From an uncultured Collinsella sp. (GTDB lineage Bacteria > Actinomycetota > Coriobacteriia > Coriobacteriales > Coriobacteriaceae), in assembly GCA_902496275.1 (NCBI GenBank), contig CABVAC010000014.1, positions 1 through 44,213 of the forward strand: 44,213 nucleotides of DNA, written 5' to 3'. Within the stretch, counting starts at the first letter, position 1. The number at the start of each line of letters is the position of its first letter. The notes under the pieces were generated by a model, which saw only the letters and a program-made list of their open reading frames with translations, ran no database searches and was not told the DNA's origin. The position numbers were made by a program, and so were the translations under genes. This document shows positions 34,401 to 41,521 of this stretch, in pieces.

Positions 34401-34508
34401 CGCCAACAGAACAGCGCGCCCGTGGCGGGCAACCAGGTCGGCCAGCAGCGCCGCCTCGGCATCGCTCAAATCCGTGCCGGCATTGGTGGTATAGATTCGA
34501 ACAGGCAT
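31410..34508 (-). CDS. addB: AddB-like nuclease subunit without a Walker A motif
   Basis: A 1032-residue partner of AddA. The C-terminal nuclease domain has AVVIDYKHRTG near 874. The N-terminal part has the split-helicase fold of AddB/RexB, but where B. subtilis AddB has GxxGxGKT this one reads TTNAGTDLSD, so no ATP site is expected; RexB-type subunits also lack it. Two Cys lie in TCPLCWF (~724 and ~727) and only one near the C-terminus (HARCSYNHEG, ~1018), whereas AddB needs one plus a Cx2Cx5C cluster for its 4Fe-4S centre, so the cluster looks incomplete. A GGAGG site precedes the ATG with short spacing. Upstream gene of addA. Confidence 0.92.
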   Translation of the reverse strand: MPVRIYTTNAGTDLSDAEAALLADLVARHGRAVLLAPSFAELDLCRHDAAEAGVSLGVDYKTPTSWLRSLWELMGDGRSFVDNLQRQMLFSDMIDRRDDAALQPLSRSQGTVRMLARMARDVLPGVAGTGDERCRDAAAQPEPKSDAEARVFELLSAYAGGLDRRDMVEPCEAADMMAEALANNLPGCARAVCVRGVTSFTHGLLELLSAVANRGGEVVVLLACEQAAMREELAAAFDARGVLFEAAPLGEDAGASETASAPAAQPIFIEVAGPHARARAYVDALENLVAACEESMSRDGAATNADPARVLVVSARAPQLFVELAARLAARHIAAETTEFTAFSQSIAGRQFTALANLIERMKAADEGTASKTEWWPAPELTDWIYSPLSGADAASARGFDKNMRLSRNKTTAGVKSLLQSVQGQVRGARKAASEDNWFKNVPCVVSDVFQALWRDKPVTALKAMLAVAEALPDRALGGLDGQARRQAETALLRHAIDILMNDARALDVSQAATVPVLDGVRTKVDKRSTAYDYETYEVDRTPRAQVRFVPLADASVLRPGSYDAVLFADVDLDSYPLSHEEGPLATLTAELRRDGVSLEPAALLRVRFGRAMQAASGPVALARVTHDRQARECYPAAVWTELRAHAEAAGAAKPTRVGEGDIIADFDPASGEGLRRERVTCEAPQHLSDEAIPYLVLRRRDGEGEDAPLVPRLTSASQIEAYSTCPLCWFVSYRVKPQSIDAGFGNMEKGNFVHDVLEHLHARLPQEGMERVTPENLPRAQELLREVFDETLAEHASKRGNEGPLVPLSPVEERQVAEILPQLEGVLAYEAEALAPFAPRYLEFAFNDLNVEYAGWPLGGRIDRVDVDAENRAVVIDYKHRTGVEEFKLADPTVRDEESGTAPIDDPRWLPPHTQTLIYAQAMRRALDLDTRAALYFSTKGGKPALRGAASAELLEEERGDGRIPGLKKGFPGEGGNMDFDALLDRVEAGIAERLRELEAGNVAAVDPTSAQATHARCSYNHEGTFVRRDV

Positions 34509-34547
34509 GGTCCTCCACTCAAACTGTTCGCAATATTCAATGCATCT

Positions 34548-34553
34548 ATCCTA
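34548..34553 (-). promoter_or_regulatory. Putative -10 element of addB
   Basis: On the minus strand TAGGAT preceded by GCGGG lies 40 bases before the addB ATG. It has the same context as the element before the one-pass membrane protein gene (GCGGGTAGAAT at 11225). No convincing -35. Confidence 0.3.
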
Positions 34554-34665
34554 CCCGCCCGCACGGACAACATGGCACCACACCAACATGTTTTGGCGCA
34601 TCGGGGTCAGGCTACTTTGCACCAGATCCCCTCGATGATCCGTTTTCCTCCGTCCCCAGGGGATC

Positions 34666-34690
34666 AAAAAACCGCCCCACGGAGGGACGG
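34666..34690 (-). terminator. Intrinsic terminator of the YerC-like gene
   Basis: On the minus strand CCGTCCC and GGGGCGG pair (one wobble) around a TCCGT loop, followed by six T. It begins 29 bases after the gene's stop. Next to it GATCCCCT (34625) and AGGGGATC (34658) form a second inverted repeat. Confidence 0.8.
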
Positions 34691-34718
34691 CTCTTCGTAA
34701 TTCATTGTTGTCGCTGGC

Positions 34719-35018
34719 CTACTCGCCATCCTCCAGTTTAATGAGGATCTTGCGATAGCCACCGTACTCGCCGTTGAGTGCCTTGGACACACGGCTCACC
34801 GTGGTGGACGAAGCGCCGGTACGCGCCTGAACCTCGACATAGGGCTCGCCCTCGTCCAGGTAACGCGCGACCTGCAAACGCTGCGATAGATCGCAAATCT
34901 CGCGCGGCGTGCAGATATCGGTCAAGAACGCTTGGATATCTTTCTCGTCGTCCAAAAGGCTAAATGCGTGGACCAGCTGCTTGACATCAGGCTTGTCAAA
35001 CATGTTCTCGATATTCAT
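34719..35018 (-). CDS. YerC/YecD family TrpR-related regulator
   Basis: A 99-residue DNA-binding protein of the TrpR superfamily (YerC/YecD). The helix-turn-helix is VEVQARTGASSTTVSRVSKAL (from ~residue 60), preceded by CTPREICDLSQRLQVARYLDEG. Members are small homodimers; a corepressor is not known for this group. A weak GGTGAT site precedes the ATG. It has its own terminator and no close operon partner. Function as a repressor is inferred from the family only. Confidence 0.9.
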   Translation of the reverse strand: MNIENMFDKPDVKQLVHAFSLLDDEKDIQAFLTDICTPREICDLSQRLQVARYLDEGEPYVEVQARTGASSTTVSRVSKALNGEYGGYRKILIKLEDGE

Positions 35019-35094
35019 CGATCACCGCCAAACCCGCCAAAAGGCATCGAAGTTGATACTGACATCGGGCATCGTTCGCCCGTTCTATGCAATA

Positions 35095-35154
35095 GGGCAA
35101 ACCCTGTGGCTTTTGCCCGTCGCAGTTTAGCACACCACCAAACTAAAGCGACAA
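35095..35154 (-). promoter_or_regulatory. Putative promoter and leader hairpin of the YerC-like gene
   Basis: On the minus strand TTGTCG (35154-35149) and an extended -10 TGC-TAAACT (35129-35124) are 19 bases apart. The leader then forms GGGCAA/TTGCCC (35118-35095). The rest of the 35019-35341 gap shows nothing else convincing. Confidence 0.3.
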
Positions 35155-35341
35155 GACTCTCTGCCAGCGGCACATTTTCTAGGACGAACGCCGTTTTGAA
35201 ACCGAATGCGCACGCAAGCTCCACGAATATCTGAGACAATGGGCGGCCGAACAGGGCCGAGCCCGCGCATCTATCCGAGTTGCAAAGGTATGTGCCCCTC
35301 ACGCCCCCTCACCACGCCATGCGCAAGAAAGGATTCCCACC

Positions 35342-35707
35342 ATGCGCTTTTTGCTCAACTGGCTTTTGACCTCAATCGCCATCGCGATCGCAACGTTTCT
35401 CGTCCCCGGCATTCAGCCCTTCGGCATGGCCGACGCCTGGGTCTGCTTTGCCTTCGTGGGACTGTTCCTCAACATCGTCGACTCGCTCGTCAAGCCGTTC
35501 CTGACGGTCATCTCGCTGCCGCTCACTATTATCACGCTTGGTATTTTTCAGCTCGTAGTCAACAGCTTTATGCTCGAGCTGGCCAGCTACCTGTCGGTCA
35601 ATCTGCTGAGCGCGGGTATCTCCATTGCCAGCTTTGGATCGGCCTTTATGGGCAGCATCGTGGTATCCATTATGCGCAGCATTCTCGACAGCATCGCAAG
35701 GAGCTAA
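35342..35707 (+). CDS. PF04020 (phage holin 4-like / YvlD) membrane protein
   Basis: A 121-residue protein with four hydrophobic segments and the signature NIVDSLVKPFLTVISLPLTIITLG of the YvlD family (shown by position ~45-68). This small family is annotated phage-holin-like but is chromosomal and of unknown function. GAAAGGA lies before the ATG. It is a single-gene unit ending in a long hairpin. No phage gene is near. Confidence 0.88.
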   Translation: MRFLLNWLLTSIAIAIATFLVPGIQPFGMADAWVCFAFVGLFLNIVDSLVKPFLTVISLPLTIITLGIFQLVVNSFMLELASYLSVNLLSAGISIASFGSAFMGSIVVSIMRSILDSIARS

Positions 35708-35744
35708 AGCGACCGGATACGGACCGCCACAACACGCCAAAACG

Positions 35745-35775
35745 AAGGCCGTCCATCGCAACGATGGACGGCCTT
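35745..35775 (+). terminator. Terminator-like hairpin after the PF04020 gene
   Basis: AAGGCCGTCCATCG and CGATGGACGGCCTT form a perfect 14-pair stem with loop CAA. Only a weak T-rich stretch follows (GTCATTT). It could act in both directions. Confidence 0.7.
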
Positions 35776-35810
35776 GTCATTTGCCAAGCCTCAGAGGGCA
35801 AGAAAATCGA

Positions 35811-35835
35811 CCATTTCTACCCCGTCCCCAAATGG
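35811..35835. repeat. Single palindrome with GGGACGGGG core
   Basis: CCATTT (35811-35816) and AAATGG (35830-35835) flank a core that reads GGGGACGGGG on the minus strand. It has the same arm-core-arm plan and the same core as the paired element at 21635-21743, with different arms. It lies ten bases after the Rrf2 gene stop. Confidence 0.55.
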
Positions 35836-35844
35836 CAGGTGCGG

Positions 35845-36273
35845 CTAGATGACGTAGTCGTAGCCCTCGTTGGGGGCGACGAGCGTATCGAGCGTCACGC
35901 CGTCGAGGTAGTCGTTAATGAGCTTGTCCAGGTTCTTCCACACGTCGAGCGTGGGGCACTCGTCCGAACGCGAGCAGCCCTTGCAGTCGCCGTCCAGGCA
36001 TGCGACCGGTGCCAGGCTGCCTTCGGTCAGGCGCAAGATCTCGCCCACCGTGTACTGCTCGGGCGGGCGCGTGAGCACATAGCCGCCGCCTTTGCCGCGC
36101 ATGCCCGAGAGCATATTGGCGCGGACGAGCGTGGCCAAAATGTTCTCCAGATATTTCTCCGAAATCCCCTGACGCGCGGCGATCTCTTTGAGGGGAATAC
36201 GGCCCGCCGCCTGGTGCTCGGCCAGGTCGACCATAACGCGCAGGGCATATCTGCCCTTTGTGGAAACCAACAT
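35845..36273 (-). CDS. Rrf2-family transcription regulator
   Basis: A 142-residue winged-helix regulator of the Rrf2 (IscR/CymR) family. The N-terminus STKGRYALRVMVDLAEH and the recognition region LKEIAARQGISEKYLENIL are typical. Cysteines at 92, 97, 100 and 106 (CLDGDCKGCSRSDEC) lie where IscR has its Fe-S ligands, so a 2Fe-2S or 4Fe-4S sensor is likely; CymR itself lacks such a cluster. It is divergent from cysK across a 253-base AT-rich gap, which suggests that it controls cysteine synthesis, and perhaps itself. GAAAGG sets the ATG. Confidence 0.92.
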   Translation of the reverse strand: MLVSTKGRYALRVMVDLAEHQAAGRIPLKEIAARQGISEKYLENILATLVRANMLSGMRGKGGGYVLTRPPEQYTVGEILRLTEGSLAPVACLDGDCKGCSRSDECPTLDVWKNLDKLINDYLDGVTLDTLVAPNEGYDYVI

Positions 36274-36526
36274 ATATATAGCTGCCTTTCGGTCTTTTAA
36301 TTCGTAGAAATTCTAGCCGAAAAATTGGTTTTGAAAATACCTATTCCCGTCAAGCTGGTTAATCGACTCGTAATAATCTTCTATTTCCTATTGTGTTACT
36401 AGGCTTTACTGTCTACTATGCTTGCCAACAGCAAAACGAACAACCCATAAGGTTTGTGGGTTTCGCTGCCACACACACCGTAAAACCACACGGTATCCAG
36501 GCATTTGAACACTTTGGAGGTTCACC
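36274..36526. promoter_or_regulatory. AT-rich divergent regulatory region, Rrf2 gene and cysK
   Basis: Between the divergent starts the sequence is markedly AT-rich. TATGCT (about 36416-36421) preceded by CTAC could be the cysK -10. The cysK leader has two small hairpins: AACCCA/TGGGTT (36442-36462) and ACCGT/ACGGT (36477-36494). No clear Rrf2 operator palindrome was pinned down. Confidence 0.4.
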
Positions 36527-37465
36527 ATGAGCAATGTTTACACGTCCATCGATCAGCTTATCGGCCACACTCCGCTTCTGGAGCTCACTCACTTTGAGGC
36601 CGATGAGGACCTCAAGGCCCGCGTGCTCGTCAAGCTGGAATACTTCAACCCCGCCGGCTCCGTTAAAGACCGCGTCGCCAAGAGCATGATCGACGAGGCC
36701 GAAAAGGCCGGCAAGCTCGTGCGCGGCGGCGACTACACCATCATCGAGCCCACGAGCGGCAACACCGGCGTCGGCATCGCCTCGGTGGCGGCGGCTCGCG
36801 GCTACAAGGTGATCATCACCATGCCCGAGACCATGTCCGTCGAGCGCCGCAAGCTTATGCAGGCATATGGCGCACAGCTCGTGCTCACCGACGGTTCCAA
36901 GGGCATGAAGGGCGCCATCGCCAAGGCCGAGGAGCTGCAGAAGGAGACGCCCAACAGCATTATCGCCGGCCAGTTCGTGAACCCCGCCAACCCCGCCATC
37001 CACAAGGCCACGACCGGCCCCGAGATCTGGGATGACACCGACGGCAAGGTCGACATCTTCGTCGCCGGCGTCGGCACCGGCGGCACCGTGACCGGCGTGG
37101 GCGAGTTCCTCAAGGAGCAGAACCCCGAGATTCAGGTCGTCGCCGTCGAGCCCGCCACCTCCCCGGTGCTCTCTAAGGGCCAGGCCGGCCCGCACAAGAT
37201 TCAGGGTATCGGTGCCGGCTTTGTGCCCGACGTCCTCGACACCCAGATCTACGACGAGATCATCCCCGTTGAGAACGACGACGCCTTTGCCACCGGCCGC
37301 GCCGTGGGCCACAAGGAGGGCGTGCTCGTGGGCATTTCGTCCGGCGCCGCCGTGTGGGCCGCGCTACAGCTGGCCAAGCGCCCCGAGAACGAGGGTAAGA
37401 CCATCGTGGCGCTGCTCGCCGACACCGGTGAGCGCTACCTGTCCACGGCACTCTTCCAGGACTAG
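36527..37465 (+). CDS. cysK: Cysteine synthase A (O-acetylserine sulfhydrylase)
   Basis: A 312-residue PLP enzyme that makes cysteine from O-acetylserine and sulfide. The PLP lysine is Lys47 in NPAGSVKDRV. The substrate loop TSGNTGVGIA, the phosphate-binding GTGGTVTGVG and the later GISSGAA are intact. Length and motifs are normal for CysK. TTGGAGG lies eight bases before the ATG. A divergent Rrf2 regulator with Fe-S cysteines suggests control by sulfur or Fe-S state. Confidence 0.96.
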   Translation: MSNVYTSIDQLIGHTPLLELTHFEADEDLKARVLVKLEYFNPAGSVKDRVAKSMIDEAEKAGKLVRGGDYTIIEPTSGNTGVGIASVAAARGYKVIITMPETMSVERRKLMQAYGAQLVLTDGSKGMKGAIAKAEELQKETPNSIIAGQFVNPANPAIHKATTGPEIWDDTDGKVDIFVAGVGTGGTVTGVGEFLKEQNPEIQVVAVEPATSPVLSKGQAGPHKIQGIGAGFVPDVLDTQIYDEIIPVENDDAFATGRAVGHKEGVLVGISSGAAVWAALQLAKRPENEGKTIVALLADTGERYLSTALFQD

Positions 37466-37563
37466 GGCCCATCGCCCATAGGTTGAGCCCAGAACGAACC
37501 GGTCTCCTCTCTCCCGGCAGCCTGATCCCATCCCATCAGGGTGTCCCACGAGTCGTCCGAACT

Positions 37564-37615
37564 TGCTACAATGTCTGCGGCGCGGAACCAGCCTCCCGCG
37601 CCGCTTTTCTTTTTT
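37564..37615 (+). promoter_or_regulatory. Extended -10-like element abutting a terminator, before mnmA
   Basis: TGC-TACAAT (37564-37572) looks like an extended -10 with a poor -35. Five bases on, GCGGCGCGG (37577-37585) and CCGCGCCGC (37596-37604) form a perfect nine-pair stem followed by TTTTCTTTTTT. The hairpin is most simply the cysK terminator, 112 bases after its stop. If the -10 is real, the hairpin would be the very 5' end of the mnmA transcript. Confidence 0.65.
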
Positions 37616-37644
37616 GGCCACATGCCACCAAGGAGAACCTCCCC

Positions 37645-38745
37645 ATGCACAACAAGCGCGTGCTCGTCGCCATGAGCGGCGGCGTCGATTCCAGCGTGAC
37701 TGCGTACCTACTCAAAAGCCAGGGCTACGAATGTGTCGGCGCCACCATGCGCCTCACCTGTCCCGCGCCCGATCCCGTCACGGGCATGAGCAAGGTCGAC
37801 CGCGACATCGCCGATGCAAAGGCCGTCGCCGAGCACCTGGGGATACCCCACCATGTGCTCGATCTGCAGCAGACCTTCGACCGCAATGTTATCGAGCGCT
37901 TCGTGACCGCCTACCAGGAGGGGTTGACGCCCAACCCGTGCATCATCTGCAACCGCCATATTAAGTTTGGCGCGCTGCTCGATGCGGCGCTGGATATGGG
38001 CTGCGACTACATCGCCACGGGCCATTACGCCAAAACAAGCCAGGCATCCGACGGCACCTGGCAGCTGCATCGCGGAGAAGACCCCAAAAAGGACCAGAGT
38101 TACTTTTTGTATTCGCTTACGCAGGAACGCCTGGCACGCACGATCTTTCCGCTGGCCGGGCTGGACAAGGAGCGCGACGTTCGCCGCATTGCCGCCGAGC
38201 AGGGCTTCATAAACGCCAAGAAGGCCGAGAGCGAGGATATCTGCTTTATCGCGGATGGCGATTATGCGGGCTATATCGAGCGCCGCTGCGGACATGCCGC
38301 CGAGCCGGGCGATATTGTATGGCGCGACGGCAGCGTGGTCGGGCGCCACAACGGCGCGCTGCGCTACACCATCGGCCAGCGCAAGGGCCTGGGCGTCGCG
38401 ATGGCGCATCCCGTGTATGTGACGGGCGTCGACGCCGCCAACAACACCGTGCATCTTGGCGAGGCCGAGGACCTGACGGCCACAGCGCTCACGGCCAACG
38501 ACTGGATCTGGAGCGCGCCGGCAGAGCGCATGGAAGCTGAGCTCAATGCCGGCGGCATTCGCGTGGGCGCCAAGTACCGCTACCGCCAAAAGGACCAGGC
38601 AGCGACCCTTACACGTGGCGCCAACGGACAAATGCTGCTAACTTTTGACGAGCCGCAGCGCGCCATCGCCCCCGGCCAAGCCGTTGTAGTCTACCGCGGC
38701 GACATCGTCCTGGGCGGCGGCACGGTGACCGGCGTACTTAAGTAG
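37645..38745 (+). CDS. mnmA: tRNA 2-thiouridylase MnmA
   Basis: A 366-residue enzyme that puts sulfur on U34 of Lys, Glu and Gln tRNAs, using ATP and a sulfur donor. The ATP loop is SGGVDSS (residues 10-16). The two catalytic cysteines are in NPCIICN and SEDICFIADG, with GHYAKT between. A C-terminal beta-barrel follows (GQRKGLGVA, then GLG-type and FDEPQRAIAPGQAVV). The ATG at 37645 is chosen for AAGGAG nine bases upstream; an earlier in-frame start would run through the hairpin. Adjacent to cysK, a likely source of cysteine sulfur, though the sulfur carriers are not in the window. Confidence 0.96.
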   Translation: MHNKRVLVAMSGGVDSSVTAYLLKSQGYECVGATMRLTCPAPDPVTGMSKVDRDIADAKAVAEHLGIPHHVLDLQQTFDRNVIERFVTAYQEGLTPNPCIICNRHIKFGALLDAALDMGCDYIATGHYAKTSQASDGTWQLHRGEDPKKDQSYFLYSLTQERLARTIFPLAGLDKERDVRRIAAEQGFINAKKAESEDICFIADGDYAGYIERRCGHAAEPGDIVWRDGSVVGRHNGALRYTIGQRKGLGVAMAHPVYVTGVDAANNTVHLGEAEDLTATALTANDWIWSAPAERMEAELNAGGIRVGAKYRYRQKDQAATLTRGANGQMLLTFDEPQRAIAPGQAVVVYRGDIVLGGGTVTGVLK

Positions 38746-38753
38746 CCGCGGGT

Positions 38754-40127
38754 TTATCGCTGCACGTGTCGAAGTACCTCAACAGCGGCACTAACCTCGA
38801 TTACGCGACGCTCCAGGCCGCGGCGAATGGACTCGAGTCGACCCTCCGCCGTCGCCCATTCGCTCTGCGAAAGAATCTCAATCGCTTCATCAACAAATCC
38901 GTCGAGTCGCGATGCGTCGAACCAATCGAGTGAGTCCGCAAGCGCCAGCTGGACGGAAGGGTCGGGCCCAAACGGCTTAGCGGAAAACCCAAACTCCCCA
39001 GCTGCGAGCACGGCAGTTGGTACGTTGTACCACAGGCAGTTGCCGCTATCGAACAGCGGAGCAGGTTTTATCTCCAGGGTGTCGACATTACGGATGATGC
39101 CGAAGTTTCGCCAATGGCGGTCGCTGTTGGCCAAAAGGGCATCGCAGACAATCATCTGCGACATAGACCTTCTCACAGCGGCCTCATCGGCACTATGCTT
39201 GCCAAGGTAGCGACAGTATCGATCGTATGTCGAGTTTCCCCGCTGGCTACCAAGTGCGCCCTTAACGTAAACAGCCGGAACGTATTCCTCGCGGCCATCA
39301 AGAAAGTCGTCGCACAGACACACAGGGCCATCGAACATCCGCTCAACCGTATAAGGAACAAACTCGCCCTCCGACAGCAAGCGACGATGAAGAGCCGTTG
39401 CGACCGCCTCGTTAAAGGGACGTTGATCGTCCATCCCGCACCCTTTAGCCAAAACGCGAATGTTGTTTCGGATCATCCACGATTTAGGAAGCTCGCCCTC
39501 GGATGTGTTGTCGGGATTTTTAAGACCGATGCCTTCCAACCAACCCGAACGCTCTTCGGGCGCCGATCGCTCAAATTCATTCTCAAAGTAATTGATGTTT
39601 TGCCATTTGAGTTCGTCGCAATCGGCCGGCCGCAGCCAATAACAATCCGAAAGCGATAGGCCCAGGCACCGAATCGGAACCTCGATACCACTGGCAATTC
39701 CCAGTTCACGATAGCGCGAGACGAGTCCGGGACGGACGTCAGGAACCGACCGATGGCCCCACCACACGTTGAGCTCCCGTTTATTCACCGTTGGAGAAGA
39801 GCTCAAGCACGTGCCAAACGGCATCCTCTGCGCATCAAGTACCTCGGCGATTTCGAAGGAAAACTCGCGCGTCGGATCAAACGAAACGCGTGCGACCTCG
39901 TAATCGGCGGACATCAACGTAAACTTGCGCCCCACATCGGCCGCAGGACGGCGTCCACGTTTGCGGACCTTTTGATAAGCAACCGCAGAATCATACTCAA
40001 TCATCTTCCGTCCGCCCACAATATCGCACGCGAGCGTTCCCGACGCGGCAAGTTGAGATATGCGAGCTTTCGTAACGCCCAACAGGCGGGCAGCATCACC
40101 CATAGACAAGTACTCAGATGTATCCAT
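38754..40127 (-). CDS. HTH domain fused to a HipA-like kinase
   Basis: A 457-residue protein. Residues ~1-50 are a MerR/excisionase-type helix-turn-helix (YLSMGDAARLLGVTKARISQ, then GGRKMIEYD). Residues ~130-450 hold a HipA-like Ser/Thr kinase fold: the catalytic loop is ANSDRHWRNFGI (~331-342, Asp and Asn present) and the metal site is APLFDSG (~355-361). HipBA systems usually have a separate HTH antitoxin; here it is in one chain. No other toxin-antitoxin gene is beside it. ATG at 40127 has GAGGTG upstream; a GTG four codons earlier is possible. The upstream region is AT-rich with a dyad. The kinase class is clear, the substrate and toxicity are not. Confidence 0.85.
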   Translation of the reverse strand: MDTSEYLSMGDAARLLGVTKARISQLAASGTLACDIVGGRKMIEYDSAVAYQKVRKRGRRPAADVGRKFTLMSADYEVARVSFDPTREFSFEIAEVLDAQRMPFGTCLSSSPTVNKRELNVWWGHRSVPDVRPGLVSRYRELGIASGIEVPIRCLGLSLSDCYWLRPADCDELKWQNINYFENEFERSAPEERSGWLEGIGLKNPDNTSEGELPKSWMIRNNIRVLAKGCGMDDQRPFNEAVATALHRRLLSEGEFVPYTVERMFDGPVCLCDDFLDGREEYVPAVYVKGALGSQRGNSTYDRYCRYLGKHSADEAAVRRSMSQMIVCDALLANSDRHWRNFGIIRNVDTLEIKPAPLFDSGNCLWYNVPTAVLAAGEFGFSAKPFGPDPSVQLALADSLDWFDASRLDGFVDEAIEILSQSEWATAEGRLESIRRGLERRVIEVSAAVEVLRHVQR

Positions 40128-40168
40128 ACGCCACGTCACCTCGTTAAGTATTCTAAACGTAAAGTTAA

Positions 40169-40193
40169 TTAGTTATATACAGCATAATACTAA
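40169..40193. promoter_or_regulatory. Operator-like dyad upstream of the HTH-kinase gene
   Basis: TTAGTTATAT and ATAATACTAA are ten-base arms with eight matches and a five-base spacer. They lie 42 bases upstream of the HTH-kinase ATG in a strongly AT-rich stretch that must contain its promoter. It is a natural site for self-repression by the fused HTH (inference). Confidence 0.4.
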
Positions 40194-40205
40194 ACAGACT
40201 GAAGC

Positions 40206-40232
40206 GAAAAAAGGCCCGAGCAATCGGGCCTT
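40206..40232 (-). terminator. Intrinsic terminator of the M42 peptidase gene
   Basis: AAGGCCCGA and TCGGGCCTT form a nine-pair stem with a four-base loop. On the minus strand it is followed by TTTTTT. It begins 36 bases after the gene's stop. Confidence 0.9.
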
Positions 40233-40267
40233 AGAGCAATTGGTCAGCCGAGTCGCAAGCCGCTCCC

Positions 40268-41311
40268 CTAGCGCTGAACGTAGGCGCGAACCAGTTCAAA
40301 GGTGTTGCGCACGCCGTCGATGTGGCTGCGCTCGTAGTTGTGGCTCGCGTACACACCGGGGCCGATCAGACCATGGCGGATGTCGTAGCCGGCAGAAAGC
40401 GTGGCCTCAACGTCCGAGCCGTAATGCGGGTACACGTCGATGGCGTAATCGAGCTCGAGCTCGCGCGCGATGTTGGACAGCGTGGTCACCAGGTCGTAGT
40501 TGTAGGGGCCACCCGAATCCTTAGCGCAAATCGAAACCATGCGCTCGGTGCAGCCCAGGTCGTCACCTACGCAGCCCATGTCCACGCTGATCATCTCGCG
40601 CGTGTCAGCCGGCACAAAGGCACCGCCGTGGCCGACCTCCTCGTACACCGTAAAGAGCAGCGAAACCTTGCGCGAAAGGGTCACCTCGCCGTCAGCAACG
40701 GCACGGGCCAGACCCAGCAGAATCGACGCCGACAGCTTGTCATCCAGGAAGCGGCTCTTAATGTAGCCGCTCTCCGTCACCGTGGTACGCGGATCCATAG
40801 CGATGATGTCGCCAGTCTGAATACCCAGCTCGAGCACATCGTCCTTGCTGTCGACGTTCTCGTCGAGCAGGATCTCCATGTTCTTCTCGATGGTCTTGAC
40901 CGGCTCGTCGGCCACGTGCGCCGAAGGCTCGGTATTGAGGACCACACCCGTGTACACATTGCCGTCACGCGTGTAGACGGTGCAGTTCTCGCCATCGGCC
41001 GTAGACCACTGGTGCCCACCAAGCGTCGTGGGACGCAGGCGACCATTGTCCTTAATGGAACGCACCATGGCGCCCAGGGTATCGACATGGCTCGCCAACA
41101 CGAGCGGCTCGCCCTCGCCGCCAAGCTCAACCAGCACATTGCCCTTGTTAGAACGCTCGGGGCCAAAGCCCATATCGCGCAACGTTTCCATCAGATAATC
41201 AGTCGCCGCACGGGTATAGCCGGTAGGTGAAGCAATCGAGGTAAGCGCCTTCAGCTGGTCAGTAATATAGGAGAGCGTCTCCTCTAGAGAAGCATCAATA
41301 TTAGAAGTCAT
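40268..41311 (-). CDS. M42-family metallo-aminopeptidase
   Basis: A 347-residue cytosolic aminopeptidase of the M42 (FrvX/glucanase-like) family, with a two-metal centre. Metal and catalytic residues are seen in ASHVDTLG, FLDDKLSA, YEEVGHGG, ISVDMG and near the end ASHNYERSHIDG. Family members form dodecamers and trim short peptides. The ATG at 41311 is preferred because GGAAGG is six bases upstream; the ATG two codons earlier overlaps that site. It is a single-gene unit with its own terminator. Confidence 0.94.
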   Translation of the reverse strand: MTSNIDASLEETLSYITDQLKALTSIASPTGYTRAATDYLMETLRDMGFGPERSNKGNVLVELGGEGEPLVLASHVDTLGAMVRSIKDNGRLRPTTLGGHQWSTADGENCTVYTRDGNVYTGVVLNTEPSAHVADEPVKTIEKNMEILLDENVDSKDDVLELGIQTGDIIAMDPRTTVTESGYIKSRFLDDKLSASILLGLARAVADGEVTLSRKVSLLFTVYEEVGHGGAFVPADTREMISVDMGCVGDDLGCTERMVSICAKDSGGPYNYDLVTTLSNIARELELDYAIDVYPHYGSDVEATLSAGYDIRHGLIGPGVYASHNYERSHIDGVRNTFELVRAYVQR

Positions 41312-41521
41312 ATGCATCCTTCCAAGTAAAACTAAGACCGAGTCCCGATTTTAACCGTTCTGCACGCGCAATGCCCCAGGAGCCGAGCCGACTCCAGACG
41401 TCCCCGCACCGGTTTTGTGCACGTGCACGGTTTACAATCCCAATCTTGCATAAATCCTATCGGTATCTGCATAGAAATGAGGTATCTTTTTGCTTCGTCT
41501 CAGGGTGCCCCACCTTGGGCC

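Noticed and set aside
35342..35707. Prophage remnant, because of the holin-like gene
   Set aside because: PF04020 proteins are common chromosomal genes, and no phage gene, integrase or att site is nearby.
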